DNA of 64,000 bases from Sordaria brevicollis (lineage: Eukaryota > Ascomycota > Sordariomycetes > Sordariales > Sordariaceae): the NCBI GenBank assembly GCA_033439795.1, contig JAUTDP010000012.1:2046001-2110000 (forward strand). The letters are read 5' to 3'. Positions 1 to 10,987 of the stretch are shown piece by piece (position 1 is the first letter of the stretch; each line of letters opens with the position of its first letter). A program made the translations under genes and the position numbers. The notes under the pieces are model-generated. The model saw nothing but the letters and a program-made list of their open reading frames with translations. It was not told the origin of the DNA and made no database searches.

Positions 1-1088
1 CCCCCTGAAGCCATTTCCATATAGCGGGGCTGACGATGACCTTCCCCATGAGATACTTATCGTCGCCCATGGGTCCTGCCTGCGATGGTATCCCGAGGTA
101 TTTCTCCTCGTCCTCCAAGGGTCCCACGTAGCCAGGCCGTATGATATCGGCTGATTCGACCCCATCCGCGAGTGAGTTGGGTGGACCATATGGTTGGAGG
201 AGTAAGTGAGGAGGGTCTTGGACCTCCTGTTTTTCTAGTATCTTCATCCAAATCTGGGCCCTTATGGCCCTCCTGTACAATTGCCCTCTGTTAACGAAGC
301 TGAACCATCCTAGATCATTTTCTTCAAAAACTATTTGGCGCCATTGTGTGTTCAAAGTTAGCGGGGGCCTCTTGTTCCTAGAAGAGAAAAGGTTTAAATG
401 TGTAAAAAAGGTTGAGAATACAACTTGGAATATATACGGCCAGCTGGTCTTGCCTGTGAGGTATGGGTCTATGTAGAGGAAACTTCCAGACACCCATATC
501 TGATCCCTCTTTCCTGACCTGATTGCTCGTGTCACCGACGATCTTGAACGTCTTGCCAGATGAGGAGAAATCCCAGTTCTGTTGATCTTGACCAAAGCCG
601 ACCTTGAAGTGATGATGCAACCCTACATTCGCTTCAAGGTTATGCACCAGATCAAAGCGTCCTAACAGGCTGCTAGACCAAATGGCCATCATTACTGTTT
701 TTCCCTCTGGGACCTCTGCGTCTTCATTTAAACGTAGCCTGATGATACATCCTGGGATGACGGGCGACCGGCTCGTCCAATGTGGACTGTTTGCGGTCAT
801 AGGAGAGCAGAAGAGTTGGAGTCCGCAACGTAATCCTTTGAGGGCCGCCTCCGTGCTCGGCATCTCAAAGAGAACGGCCACAGTTGGGCCCTTTCCGAGC
901 TTTGAGTAAAGTCTAAGGGTCTTCTGGGGGTAACATATAAATCGGCATGAGGATGCAGGCCAACGCGGATCATATGGTTTGTTCGAAATCGATTGCTGTT
1001 GGTTCCACCAAATAATTCCTTTTAACTCATTCCTGTCTCGTGCTCTCTTAACTTCAGTACTAAAAGTACGGGGAGGTGATTCCTCCAT
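1..1088 (-). CDS. hypothetical protein, C-terminal part beyond left edge
   Basis: I do not recognise this gene. A minus-strand reading frame starts at ATG 1088 and is open to about 438; a putative intron 371-437 (GTATAT donor, AAG acceptor) would join it to a second open block, 370 to 1, that leaves the window. The second block reads well as protein (Trp/Tyr-rich, with WFSFVNRGQ and IWMKILEK). A good intron (1094-1148: GTAAGT, branch CTAAC, TAG) lies just upstream; its acceptor places the ATG at 1100 inside the intron, so 1088 is the better start, or upstream coding exons exist. No domain, signal peptide or membrane segment is evident. The weak AAG acceptor makes the join uncertain; an alternative acceptor 7 nt earlier gives early termination. 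Confidence 0.4.
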
Positions 1089-1148
1089 ATTTGCTAGCAT
1101 AAGTTAGTTAACGTTTCTCCAAATAGTAAGTAAAGGGCAATAACTTAC

Positions 1149-2121
1149 CAGACGTATATAGTTGACACAATTTCAGGTGCGAAATGTAGCGGAATGTAAT
1201 GGATTGGTGTTGCTGTGTCTGCCCTCCTAGAAATCACCGAAATACTGGGGGTTGACCAACCTTTATACATCTTCTATCCATAACCACAGATAGAGCGTCA
1301 AAGACACGACGAACAGGTTTTCTAGGCTTCAAGAGGAAGAGATGACCACTTGCTCGCCAGAAGGGCCCCGTCCCAACGGGCCGTCTAACATCCAAAGCTG
1401 TTAAGCAGTACTGAAAGAACTTTGAACGATAGTCAGAATATGGCGTGACGAGAAGGACACAGCAGCTACGCGCTGAGTGGTGTGTCATTGCTCTCATGAG
1501 TGTAAAAAGGCGAATTGCCAACAAACCTGACAATATTTAAAACCCGTCTTGGTAAGCTATTCTTCGTCATGTGGTCGAGAACACGAGCGGGCGTCAACTA
1601 ACACCGGAGCTCAAGGAGATAACGACGACGGAAGATGTGATTAAGATACCACAAAGGAATATAAGATAATCAAAGGTCAAGAAAGAGATCGTAGGACAGT
1701 GATAGAATATTAAACGTGGTGGTTGGTAGTTGGACACCGTTTACGTCCAAGCAAAGGGAACAAACTAAAAACCAGTAAGTCAGTATCGGATCCTTTTCCT
1801 CTGTAAGTGTTGGGACGGGCTGTACTCACACTGTATTTTGCAACTTCCATCTTCTTCACCAACCCGAGCGGCAGCCGCCAACATCCCATCCCATATGTGC
1901 CTAACCACCCGCCTTTGCGCCATCAAACCACCAACGAACCCCTATCCTTTAATTACGATATAGAGGGTATTCCTTCTTGTGTGACCGGCGGCAAGTTGGA
2001 ACATAGCGTCAGAACACTCGTAGTTGTCTTGCTTTTATAAACGACATTTTCCACTTACTTGAGAACTCCCCCAACTTCACCTTCCATCACCGGCGGTTGC
2101 GAGTTCAAAGAAGCCGAGCAA
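1149..2121. other. intergenic / unresolved upstream exon region
   Basis: There is no gene I can defend here. On the minus strand, 1533-1237 is open and is in the same frame as the sequence running into the intron at 1148, separated only by a TGA at 1236-1234. This could be an upstream exon of the left-edge gene carrying a nonsense codon, or chance. The rest shows no feature. Confidence 0.4.
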
Positions 2122-2964
2122 TTACTCGCCAACAAGAGCACCCATCTCTTCCAGAGGCAGACCCGTATTAGCGCCATCCTCAATCGGTATACGTCCCCAC
2201 TCCTCGTCCTGACGCCTCCAAATCTCATGTACAAGTGGACGCATCTTCGCAAGCGTGATGGGACCTTTGATGGTGCTGGGATCTGTCCGAAACGGAATTA
2301 TCCAGACATTGTCGGCCCCAATCATCCTGTCAAGCTCGTCGTAATGACATACCCAATTCTCGACATCTCCTGTGTGGCAATTGATGTGGAGCTCTTTCAG
2401 GTTGGGGAATGTGTCCAACAGATACTCGCCCTCAAAGTCCTCAAACCTATCGGTGCGAATACCGGTTCGGAGCCGCTGGATTTTGTCGCCGTCGAAGCCT
2501 TTGTAGTCCCTAAAACTGGTCCGCCAGATATTGATCGTATCAATGTCGAAGTTCACCCAGATATAACGCCTTTCCCGTTCCGCTTCTGCGTTGAAATCCA
2601 GATTTGCGACCGCGCCACCTTTGGACTTCTTCCGATAACGCCAGGCGCGAAACTTCGGAGTATCATGAAGTTCCTTGAGCACAACAGCGGGTGTGATACT
2701 GAAGGCCTGCTCATAGATTTTCTGCCGCTGAAGATGGTTACGGGCTTCCTGGCAGGCATGTAGGACCGGGGGTGTGCTCCTTGGTGTGCGGGATGCCCAT
2801 ATTTTTGGCCCCCACAGTTCAAACTTGGAATAGTCCTTGTAGACGTATTGGTCGTCAAAGTGGGAAGATACGATGACATCGACTTGACGAGGCTCAACCG
2901 CCATCTCCCAGATCTGAGCACGGAGTTCCCACGGAAGCTGGGGAAACAGGTGAAAGGTGGTCAT
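2122..2964 (-). CDS. 2EXR domain-containing protein
   Basis: This is a single-exon gene of 280 residues, counted from the Met at 2964, which immediately precedes the conserved family opening (FHLFPQLPWELRAQIW, then EPR a few residues later). That opening is the hallmark of the fungal 2EXR domain, an F-box-like module expanded in filamentous ascomycetes and of unknown biochemical role. The same frame is open upstream to 3168, adding 68 residues, but they look like leader sequence, so the internal Met is preferred. The body has the family's mix of aromatic and charged residues, including a PPVLHACQEAR motif near residue 70 typical of these proteins. No catalytic motif, signal peptide or membrane helix is seen. 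The function is unknown; protein-protein interaction or ubiquitin-ligase adaptor roles are guesses. Confidence 0.8.
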   Translation of the reverse strand: MTTFHLFPQLPWELRAQIWEMAVEPRQVDVIVSSHFDDQYVYKDYSKFELWGPKIWASRTPRSTPPVLHACQEARNHLQRQKIYEQAFSITPAVVLKELHDTPKFRAWRYRKKSKGGAVANLDFNAEAERERRYIWVNFDIDTINIWRTSFRDYKGFDGDKIQRLRTGIRTDRFEDFEGEYLLDTFPNLKELHINCHTGDVENWVCHYDELDRMIGADNVWIIPFRTDPSTIKGPITLAKMRPLVHEIWRRQDEEWGRIPIEDGANTGLPLEEMGALVGE

Positions 2965-3805
2965 CGTAAAAGGCGACGTCGATATTTCCTGTGCCAGGGA
3001 CAGAGTGAGCGGTCTGAGCCAGGTGCTGTTAGTGATTGTTGCAGAGGCCCTTGGGAGATGGACAAACCTGGATGCAGTATCGTAATGTTGGTGATTGTCC
3101 TGATCGCGAGTTTCCGGAAGGGTTGTCTGCGTTCTTATAGGACTTCCAAGTGGAATTTCATAGCGCACGATCCAAGCGAGGAAACCAGCAGCTAGTGGGA
3201 GGCCTTGCAGTTACTAGCCGGAGGCCTTCCATCACGACCGTCTATGGCTATCAGGAGCCGTGTTCAACATTCTGGGAGGCCCCGAACCCCAGATACGTGG
3301 TGACTTCAAGGCTTTGTGGATGGGCCCAGGGCAGATTGTGCATAGGTTGTCAACGAAGCGAGCACGCACGAATGTACAACACTGGAATCACGGACTTTCA
3401 GTAAACAACATCAAAGGGAAGAATAGTGATACAATGCAATAATTGAGACGCATGAGCCTAGGTATATGCAAAGAATTCAACGCCATGGGAAAATGAACAA
3501 AATCGGGTGTGCCACGGGTGGTATGGGGTGGACAGCGACAAAAAGATGTCCAAAAGCGACAACAGTGTTGGCTTATCTCAAACGGGGGTGGGCAACGCTG
3601 GTGTTGATAGTAGAGACACTGTACTATTAAGCTAGTAAGTCATATTAGCGATGAAAACTCACAGTAGCGAACATATGGGAAAAGTATGAGTGTAACTGAC
3701 CTCTTCATGGTTACCGCGGATGGTGTGCAGAATAATCACCCGACAATGACGAGATTCATACGCCCACTGCATAGCAAGCTATGTGTCAAATTGGTCCGCG
3801 CCAAT
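2965..3805. other. intergenic, no feature seen
   Basis: This is the stretch between the 5' side of the 2EXR gene and the 3' end of the quinate-repressor-like gene. It contains only short overlapping frames with no recognisable protein, and no repeat or RNA gene that I can see. Confidence 0.6.
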
Positions 3806-6115
3806 TCAAAACATCGGTCTTCCGCTGGCCAAACGCACAAAGCTGTAAGGGACGTTCTGACCAACAAGAAGACGAAGAGTTTCCACAGTAGTGAAAGCCA
3901 TGACATCCTCAGCACCATAAGCAGCAAAGCCGCATTGCTCTGCAATCAGCCTGGGGTCGCCTTTCCGAGGATACGATCCATCAGCAAGGTCAAGAAAGAC
4001 TTTCCGGGATGTCGCTGAGGAGGAGCGAGAGCCGAAGACTCGGACCAGCATGCCGACAAGATTACTCTTCTCCGGAGCTAACGCACTCACAACAACGAAA
4101 GGAGAGGCGTCGTGATTTGTGGTATCAGCACCATTCGTGCGGGCCTTTTGCATACTCTCAAGACTGTTAAATGGCTCCAAATTGAAGTCCCTCGCAACAG
4201 CTGGTGACGCTTTGAAGCCGACTGTGTAAATTTTGCTCACCATCAGAGCTTTGAGAGCGAGGAGAGAACTGGCAGCATCATCGGGATTCGATGCGAGAAC
4301 CACCGCGGCACGTCCAAAATAAGCTGAAGGAGCAAAGTCGCGGGTGAGTGTACTCAAAATTCCTTTCCAAGCGGCATTTTCGAAGACCATAACAGTGGTG
4401 GGTGGCAACCCCGATTGCGAAGAAGCAATGGAACCTGACAAGTCGCTTTTTTGCTGGCGCCCTGGACTGGACGGTGCTGATGACGGTGCCGAGGAAGCAG
4501 AAAGGGAGGCCTTGGACTGAACCACGATAGTGTCTACCATGCCAATCAGCTTGACTGAATCGCTGAGAATCGGCCCAGTGCCATTGTTGATGGAGGCGAA
4601 GAAGGCACTATTTGAGATCAAATGCTGAAAAGGAACAGCCGGATAGAGGTAAGCACCGCCAAAGTTCTTTTGGTTGCACCACGCTTCCACGGAGGCAAAC
4701 CCTTTGAGGGGTCTCTCGACGACAGAGAAGTGGTGAGGCAGACCCAGCTCGTTGAAACACTTCCCATAGAAAGGTGCCTGAGGGGTCGATATACGGCTCG
4801 AAGGGGTGTTGATTCCGTAGATGTTTTTCCTCGGCAGTTGTCCAAGCAGTGACAACGCCTGATTGATCTCGGCGGCACTTAGTTGACCGGGGGCGGCGAT
4901 TATCGGCAACAGAGGATGGGTGATGGGTGTGAAGACCTTATTCAGGGTACGAGAAAACTGTCCTGTTTCACCCATGTTGACCGCAGAAAGCGGCGGCGCA
5001 TCGGGATATTCAGCCTTGATCTTTGAACGGAAATACTCTAGCTCATAGTTTTCGTTGTGGTCGTTGATAATGGCGATCATCTTAATGATATCCGCGAACC
5101 GCGCTGATTCCCGAAACGTTTCTTCTGCTTTAGCTGATGGCCACTTGAAAGTTCCAGAGAAGTCGTGAAACGCAGACATGATACGACTGCTGCCGCGCTG
5201 CTCGTAGAGCTTCCTTCTGATTCTCTCCGGAAGCCAGATTTCGACGTCGATGTACTCCACGCCCCATTGGATTGCCCTGTAAAGGTACTCGTAGTACAGG
5301 TCAGGATTGTCCATTGGAAAACGCCCATTTTCTGCCGTACATCTTGTGGTGAAGATAATCGGCAGTTCTGTCCTCTGACGGAGCAGCATCACCTGTTCGC
5401 CAACATAACTTAGGCTGGGAACCGGAGCATAGGTTCCGTCACCCAGTGGCTCTTTCAGAAGATCAACCCTGATCTCAACGGCATCCGCACCCACGGTTAG
5501 AATATCAATGTTCGGAAGAGCAGCATGAACGTCGGGGAATGTTGTTGAAATGAAGTAGGTCCGTGGTTTGGCCATGAGGATTTCGTGGTGGTTCATCTGC
5601 CCCAGTGTATGGGAGATGAAACGTGACAGGTCCCGTCTGAAAAAGGGTGCTTCCGTGTACAGGAATTCGTAGTCACACTGAGCGGATAGAAATGCGTCAG
5701 GGGGCATGCCCAAGTTGGTACAATGGACGTGGATGGCGACGAGCGAGGTTCTGTCCCGACCTGCGATGTCGGCTTTTGCTTGTGAAGCGGGAATGCCCAC
5801 CACAAAATCCTGATCATCTGAAGAGACGTCTCTGAAACCTTTCTTCAGTCGGTAAGACTTTCCCAAAACTTCGGCAAATACAGCCATAATCTTGTCCTGA
5901 CCTTGACCAAAAACAATTACCGCAGTTCTCGTATCTCCCTTGCGGGGTCCCCTCAAAAGCGGGAGATCGCCAACTGCCGGCGAAGTTGTCCTTCCCATGA
6001 CGAGGTCAATTGCTCGATGAGGGTTGATTGAGCTTGGTACTGGAGCTGATATGTGTGCCGGCGCCGGATCTAGTTGCTGTATGCTGACCATTTTGTAAGC
6101 TGGGGTCGATTCCAC
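3806..6115 (-). CDS. AROM-derived quinate-repressor-like protein (QUTR/QA-1S family)
   Basis: A 769-residue intronless frame is built like the last three domains of the pentafunctional AROM protein, the architecture of the fungal quinate repressors QUTR and QA-1S. Residues about 60-185 resemble a shikimate-kinase module, but its P-loop (GxxGxGK[ST]) is absent: the corresponding stretch reads [10 protein letters not shown]. Residues about 186-400 are a type I dehydroquinase-like domain with EIRVD near 214, FTTR near 256, SAFHDF (His317) and ADIIKM (Lys345). From about 430 on it is shikimate-dehydrogenase-like, with a Ser/Pro-rich insertion near 545-580. QA-1S is, from memory, about 150 residues longer, so this copy looks shortened at the N-terminus. 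No quinate-utilisation genes (qa-2, qa-3, qa-4, qa-y, qa-1F type) lie nearby. Family: repressor that sequesters the activator in absence of quinate. Whether this paralogue is a repressor or retains dehydroquinase activity is open. Confidence 0.8.
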   Translation of the reverse strand: MESTPAYKMVSIQQLDPAPAHISAPVPSSINPHRAIDLVMGRTTSPAVGDLPLLRGPRKGDTRTAVIVFGQGQDKIMAVFAEVLGKSYRLKKGFRDVSSDDQDFVVGIPASQAKADIAGRDRTSLVAIHVHCTNLGMPPDAFLSAQCDYEFLYTEAPFFRRDLSRFISHTLGQMNHHEILMAKPRTYFISTTFPDVHAALPNIDILTVGADAVEIRVDLLKEPLGDGTYAPVPSLSYVGEQVMLLRQRTELPIIFTTRCTAENGRFPMDNPDLYYEYLYRAIQWGVEYIDVEIWLPERIRRKLYEQRGSSRIMSAFHDFSGTFKWPSAKAEETFRESARFADIIKMIAIINDHNENYELEYFRSKIKAEYPDAPPLSAVNMGETGQFSRTLNKVFTPITHPLLPIIAAPGQLSAAEINQALSLLGQLPRKNIYGINTPSSRISTPQAPFYGKCFNELGLPHHFSVVERPLKGFASVEAWCNQKNFGGAYLYPAVPFQHLISNSAFFASINNGTGPILSDSVKLIGMVDTIVVQSKASLSASSAPSSAPSSPGRQQKSDLSGSIASSQSGLPPTTVMVFENAAWKGILSTLTRDFAPSAYFGRAAVVLASNPDDAASSLLALKALMVSKIYTVGFKASPAVARDFNLEPFNSLESMQKARTNGADTTNHDASPFVVVSALAPEKSNLVGMLVRVFGSRSSSATSRKVFLDLADGSYPRKGDPRLIAEQCGFAAYGAEDVMAFTTVETLRLLVGQNVPYSFVRLASGRPMF

Positions 6116-7552
6116 AGAACCTCGAAAATGATTGTGATGCCTTGGTTGAAAGATGCTCAGGATGCCTGCCGTCTTGTGGGATATCGAAGTGAGTGTTTGT
6201 TGACCTTATGGTTGTTGAAGCACACCCGACCGCCTAAAACCTGTATCCCGCTCAGGAAACCTGGTGCGCATGGCCTTTACCAAGTTTGGTCTCAAAGCGA
6301 TTCGATTTTTTTCTGACGATCTTTGTCATGAACTGCCGTTGCTGTCGTCGTCGTTATCGTTGGTAAGAGCTCTTTTGGTCATCGAGCGACTGAGTCTGCG
6401 TTTGATGAACTGAGGTGATGGGGCGAAAAAGATTTCGGGTATATCAGAAGTTGATGTTAGGTCGTGCTAATCTCATTTCCTGGTCCTCTGCTTCAAACGC
6501 CTTGTCAACCCTCGTCGAGTGAGGTACAAGATGGATGATAAGACAAGTCGCCGGACAGAAAGGTGGTGAAAGACTTGGCATAGATCCGGATTAGGGGTTA
6601 GGTCAAAACTGATGTTTCTGAAGTATGGGATGAAAGTTGATGGAAGGTTCCAAGTATCGGTTGTGGTGTCTTTAGCGAGGGCCAAGCAAGCGGTGGAAGC
6701 CAAAACAGCCGCGAATGGTGCAGCTGAGTCGGCCAAGGTAACACCCGTCAAGGCAGGAAAAAGGACGATGCCAGGAGCAGATTCAGTGTGAGCCGGGGAA
6801 AGGTATATGAAGCGCACCAGTGAGGCTCTGGACTATTGTGGCCTTTTCGTCCCGTCAACCTTTCCACCTCGTCAGCCCCGGGGATATTGAACTTGGTAGC
6901 AGTGCCAAGGAAAGTCAGAACAAAATATTCCGCCGAGTGCCTGGCTGGGTTTTGCCGTCCGTCTGGGAACGAAGGAAGGGGGCCTCCATCCACAGTCTGA
7001 ACTTGTTGGATCAGCCGCCAAACCAATCCAGGGCCACGCAATAAGCATCCACGGATTGTCGATGGATTACCGATGAAGCGCGTGCTAAAAGCCAGGTCGA
7101 CCAGGGTTAGGCCGGGTGGGAAGCGCGTGGGACTGCGAGGACTGACTGGAAAAGATAGGCTGTCCTAGTGGAGAGACGTCAAGTGGTGAGGGAGCATCCA
7201 ACCATTCTGAACAAGTGGTTCTGTAACAGCTGCCTTGTATCTCTCTGTGTCTTGACTGGAGGGAAAACGTTGGAGTAAGGTGAGGTACTTGGTGCGAGTT
7301 GGAGATAGCGGAGGAGGCGGCTGGTTGCGAGATGTTCCACCACCCTTGATTGACTCTGGGACTATCAAAGGATGGATGGACACTGTCACGGATATCGACG
7401 AGAGTGAACAAAGTGCCTTCTTTGGTCAATGAACATGATGAGAGGAATGAAAGCTCCAATGGCTGAAAACTCTGAGAAGAGAAAAGACAGAAATTTCAAG
7501 TTGTCAAAGCAGTGTGAGTGAGCTCCAAGACCGTAACTTCCACTTCAGTCTA
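6116..7552. other. intergenic upstream of quinate-repressor-like gene
   Basis: There is no supportable gene. Minus-strand frames at 6473-6817 and 7085-7459 are open but show no domain or convincing splice structure; they may be leader or chance. The region is rich in TTGG/GGTT motifs but no clear repeat. Confidence 0.5.
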
Positions 7553-7909
7553 TCAAAGATGGCCGTTGACCCACTGGAGTCGTCGCCGGCGTCGATGCTG
7601 GAAATCCGGGGCAGGAACAGTCCTGGGGAAAAGAAGATGACAGGGGTTGATTTTGGGGAAGGCGCAACCTAACAAGGGGTCCCCGCAGTAACTCCGCATT
7701 CTGGTCCTTATTTTCCGCGTAAAAGTCCTCCAATGAGAATCGTTCTTTCCTTTTTCATGCTCTTTCTCCAGTTTCTCGATTGACGCTCGACAATATCGAA
7801 CTCTCTCTTCTTGACACTTTCCTTGGTTGTCCTTCTCAAGGGTGCTTCCTTCCAAAACAGGATCGACGGTGTAAAACTCTGTCTGTTGAACCTCGGATCC
7901 TAATGCCAT
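7553..7909 (-). CDS. possible small hypothetical protein
   Basis: This 118-residue frame is not recognised. The first 60 residues look like protein: an acidic start and a charged helix (IEKLEKEHEKGK) that could form a short coiled coil. The C-terminal half is Arg- and Pro-rich and may be intron or non-coding. No splice structure is clear, so this may be one exon of a larger gene or not a gene. Confidence 0.25.
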   Translation of the reverse strand: MALGSEVQQTEFYTVDPVLEGSTLEKDNQGKCQEERVRYCRASIEKLEKEHEKGKNDSHWRTFTRKIRTRMRSYCGDPLLGCAFPKINPCHLLFPRTVPAPDFQHRRRRRLQWVNGHL

Positions 7910-8293
7910 TTCGCATTCGCTAATTTAAAGGAGTCCTGATGTGTTTCGAAGTCGGTGTAGGAATTGTTGGGCAGGCATGGGAACCTTGAGGGGTGGGTGC
8001 AAAGGACAAAATGGAAGGATGGCCATTTCTGCAGTTGGGAATCGCCTCCCATTTCCCACCCCACGCAAAAATGAGCGAGTGGCTTGAGGGTTGATGCAAC
8101 CACTCAAGTATCAGGGGTCCGTGCTACCACATTGGCCTGTCAAACTGTCGGCCAAATAGTAGCACACATTCGTTTCTCTTCGGATCCAAGGTTTCAATGT
8201 CCCAATGTCTGGAACGTCCGCGTACCAAGCACAACTGCCTTCCTTACATGCCTAAAACCCAAAGCCGCTTTCAGCCTGAATAGGACGTCGACG

Positions 8294-8524
8294 TCAATGG
8301 AGGCTCCTTTCGATTGTGTATCGGATATCTACCCGGTTCTGCCTCATATCGAACTGTAACATGAGATTTTCTTCGACGCCACTTTCCGTCCCACAAGCTT
8401 CAATTGCCCAAGTGGCACAATAGGAGTTTGAAGCCAAGCTGACATGTGGTCTTTCGAAGAGAAGAACAGGCACCCAGGTCTGTTTTTCACCAAAAACTAG
8501 CCCGCTCAAGGTAGACTCGGCCAT
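8294..8524 (-). CDS. possible small ORF, 76 residues
   Basis: This short frame starts at an acceptable context (TATTATGGCC) about 230 nt upstream on the + axis from the 3' end of the next minus-strand gene. The composition is protein-like but there is no recognised motif. It could be a small protein, or part of the 3' region of the neighbouring transcript. It rests on an open frame only. Confidence 0.2.
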   Translation of the reverse strand: MAESTLSGLVFGEKQTWVPVLLFERPHVSLASNSYCATWAIEACGTESGVEENLMLQFDMRQNRVDIRYTIERSLH

Positions 8525-8622
8525 AATACACCCGATGCATACAACCTCTCACCGGACTGTCACATGCTATCGGCCCGTTCCGGTGAGGCAGAGCAAGATG
8601 ACGGCGTCTCTAGGGAATCTCC

Positions 8623-10236
8623 TCAAAGCACATCCCACCGATACGCAACCGCCCACTTGCCCTTATCGCCTTGATCGTCTTCTTCCTCCTCACCAAGGTC
8701 GATATCCCATGCTGGCGGTGCAATCGCTACCATCGACCCGGGTACCAACGGCTTTCTGGCCGGCTCATCGGTTGTATCGTCTTCTCCTTCTGGCTTACTC
8801 TCAACGCCGGCACCACTCCCACTTAGCCCCTCCATCCTTCCGTCCCCAGCTAGCAAAGCCCTATAACTGATGGGCACTTTCGTTCCATCTGGGCCACCAA
8901 TCATCGGCCGACCAGTTACCAGTGTCATGCTAACTCCAGGGCCGCACTTCTTGATCGTTTCAACGGCCAGATGGGCGGTAGCTGCCACCGGTGTGGGTTC
9001 GGTGCTCGAGCCGCCCTTGACCTCCAGTAACCACTCTCGTAACTCAGAAGCCAGTCCTCCGGGGACATATCGAGCACCGCGGCGACGTTGAGGAGAGAAA
9101 ATGTCGGGAAGGAGAGTGTGGTGGACGGGGACGTCTGGCGGAGGATCTGGAGGTCCAGGTGATTTTGGTTTGAAGCGAGGGGCCCTGAGGAAGGGGTTCT
9201 GAGCTTGGGCTTTTGTGGACGTCGACCTTGACCTTTGGCCTCTGTGTTCGTGGTCGTCGGCTTCTCCATCAGTGTCTGAATCCCCTTTCGGATGTTGGCC
9301 ATTATTGCTATCATTTTCTTCCTCTTCTCGATCTCCATCTTCGCCCTCTAGGCCCTCCTCAGATTCACTAGGGTACTCGTGTAGGCCTCGGTCATGAGGC
9401 GGCAGTGAAGAGAGCGGCTCGCTCGAAGGACTGCCAGCAATGCTCTCATCTTCTTTTGCGAGGTCACTGTTGGTGGCAGCGGGTGGACTTGAGATGATCA
9501 CATCATTGTCATCATCCACTGCCCTTGACGGCGATGGCCCTTCCTCATCAACTTCGGACTCTGCATCCTCAATGAGTTCCCCCACGTCATCACTTTCGCC
9601 CTCACCTACGTTAGGAAGCGGTGGGCTACTAGCCTCCACATCTTCAACATCGAGGTCGATAACCGGAGAAAGACGTCGCCGCTTATGTGACCTTTTCCGA
9701 TCTAGGTCGTCCGTATCCTCCTGCTTGACCTTTACCGGCGACTGAGAGACAAACGAAGAGTCAAACTCAATCGGCTCAGGATACTCATGCGCCTGACCCG
9801 GCCTTGTCACCGAGCCAGGAAAGCGGGCGAAGGGCGAGCTTTCTCCGTCACCAGGTAGCAATTCATCATCGATGAAGTCCAGCGTAGATCGACTCCGCCT
9901 ATCCGGTAGGTTTGTCCTACTTTTGATAGAGCTTGCTATGGCGGATGGCGTAGAGTACAAGCCTGTAGAGGTCCGGAAGGACGGCCTTGGCGTTGATGAA
10001 GCTCCAGCTTGGAATCGCGGAGTTGAGTGAAACTTGGGAACTCTGCTTGTTGTTTCATTTTGCTGAGGCTGATGTTGATCTGCTGTCTCTTGGTTCTGTA
10101 ACCGTTGTGAAGATGCATTTCCGACTTGAGACTGCTTCTTGCCGAGGAGGAAGCGAGAGGGCGCAGGTGTTTTGGGAGGACGGTCCATGTCGATGTCAAC
10201 TGATTCGTGACCGCTGCATTGGGCGAGAGATGTCAC
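8623..10236 (-). CDS. hypothetical acidic nuclear-type protein, 537 residues
   Basis: This is a single-exon gene, not recognised. The N-terminal 130 residues are Ser/Thr/Gln-rich with RFLLGKK and repeated STPRPS-type segments. A basic patch (KRSHKRRR, about residue 180-190) resembles a nuclear localisation signal. Residues about 200-340 are strongly acidic (runs of Glu/Asp). The C-terminal 190 residues look folded: LLPDIFSPQRRRGARYVP, then SELREWLLEVKG, then a block with VSMTLVTGRPMIGG, and it ends in a Trp-containing strand (KWAVAYRWDVL). The C-terminal block of alternating hydrophobics may be a small beta-domain; an OB-fold is a guess. It is divergently placed from the gene at 10,988, sharing about 750 bp of promoter. 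Met17 (MDRPP) is an alternative start. Confidence 0.75.
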   Translation of the reverse strand: MTSLAQCSGHESVDIDMDRPPKTPAPSRFLLGKKQSQVGNASSQRLQNQETADQHQPQQNETTSRVPKFHSTPRFQAGASSTPRPSFRTSTGLYSTPSAIASSIKSRTNLPDRRSRSTLDFIDDELLPGDGESSPFARFPGSVTRPGQAHEYPEPIEFDSSFVSQSPVKVKQEDTDDLDRKRSHKRRRLSPVIDLDVEDVEASSPPLPNVGEGESDDVGELIEDAESEVDEEGPSPSRAVDDDNDVIISSPPAATNSDLAKEDESIAGSPSSEPLSSLPPHDRGLHEYPSESEEGLEGEDGDREEEENDSNNGQHPKGDSDTDGEADDHEHRGQRSRSTSTKAQAQNPFLRAPRFKPKSPGPPDPPPDVPVHHTLLPDIFSPQRRRGARYVPGGLASELREWLLEVKGGSSTEPTPVAATAHLAVETIKKCGPGVSMTLVTGRPMIGGPDGTKVPISYRALLAGDGRMEGLSGSGAGVESKPEGEDDTTDEPARKPLVPGSMVAIAPPAWDIDLGEEEEDDQGDKGKWAVAYRWDVL

Positions 10237-10987
10237 TCAATGCTGGTGGAAGAACCATTTTCTGCACAAGTTACGTGGAAGAGAATCATTTGAATGAGAA
10301 TCTTTAAAAAGAGGCTTTAGCCAGAACCCATGCCGACGGGACCAAGAGCTGCGCGATCTTGAATGCAGTGAGCAAGATCACAAGTTCGCTCTTTCCGATG
10401 ATGTGAAATGGAGAAAGAGTCTCGCCCTTGCCAAAGTCAAGTGTGTTCGTTAAACCCTAACCCTACCACCGTCGGTCCTTGCAAGGTTGCGCGAGCTCAG
10501 CATCCAGAAACCACTTTGCGCGCCAATGAATGAACGTCATCCACAGCTTGTCGCGTTCCCCAAATTTACAATTAGAAGACGCGATTCTTCACTCTGCATG
10601 GAAAAACGTTCAGTTCGTTCGAGAAACCATAACTGCATTTGATAATTGCATCTTATACTCTTGAGCACATAGCATAGCCTGGATACAAATCCCCAAACCT
10701 CGGTTCACACCTCACTCTATAGATTCCATTATCGATTTACAGACGGCGACTTTCTCGTCTCTTCGGCCCACATTGCGGACCTCTTTGGCTCTGCTGCCTA
10801 CAACATCTACAAGCGACAACCCGGGACGGAAAGCAAAGGACCACTGCTTCTCTATTACTCACTGACCGACTCAAGCGACTCGAAAATCCTCAGTTCGATC
10901 CCAAGTTACCTTACCATAATCTCGTCCCTTGTTCGGGACCGAAATCCTCCGCCTCCGGTGACGCCGCCCCCTCGGCCCGTCATCACA
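10237..10987. promoter_or_regulatory. divergent promoter with telobox-like motif
   Basis: This region is shared by two head-to-head genes. It holds a telomere-like run, AAACCCTAACCCTA, at about 10,452-10,465, similar to TTAGGG sites bound by Tbf1/Myb-type factors in fungi. No coding potential is seen. Pyrimidine-rich stretches precede the + strand gene. Confidence 0.4.

Noticed and set aside
1098..1100. ATG at 1100 as start of the left-edge gene
   Set aside because: It lies within the acceptor end of a well-formed intron (1094-1148), so the ATG at 1088 is preferred.
2122..6115. 2EXR protein and quinate-repressor-like gene as a quinate-utilisation cluster
   Set aside because: No transporter, dehydrogenase or dehydratase of the pathway lies next to them; shared strand alone is not evidence.
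10958..10987. Upstream extension of the Gln-rich protein beginning at GTG
   Set aside because: There is no ATG; the first ATG in frame is 10,988 with good context.
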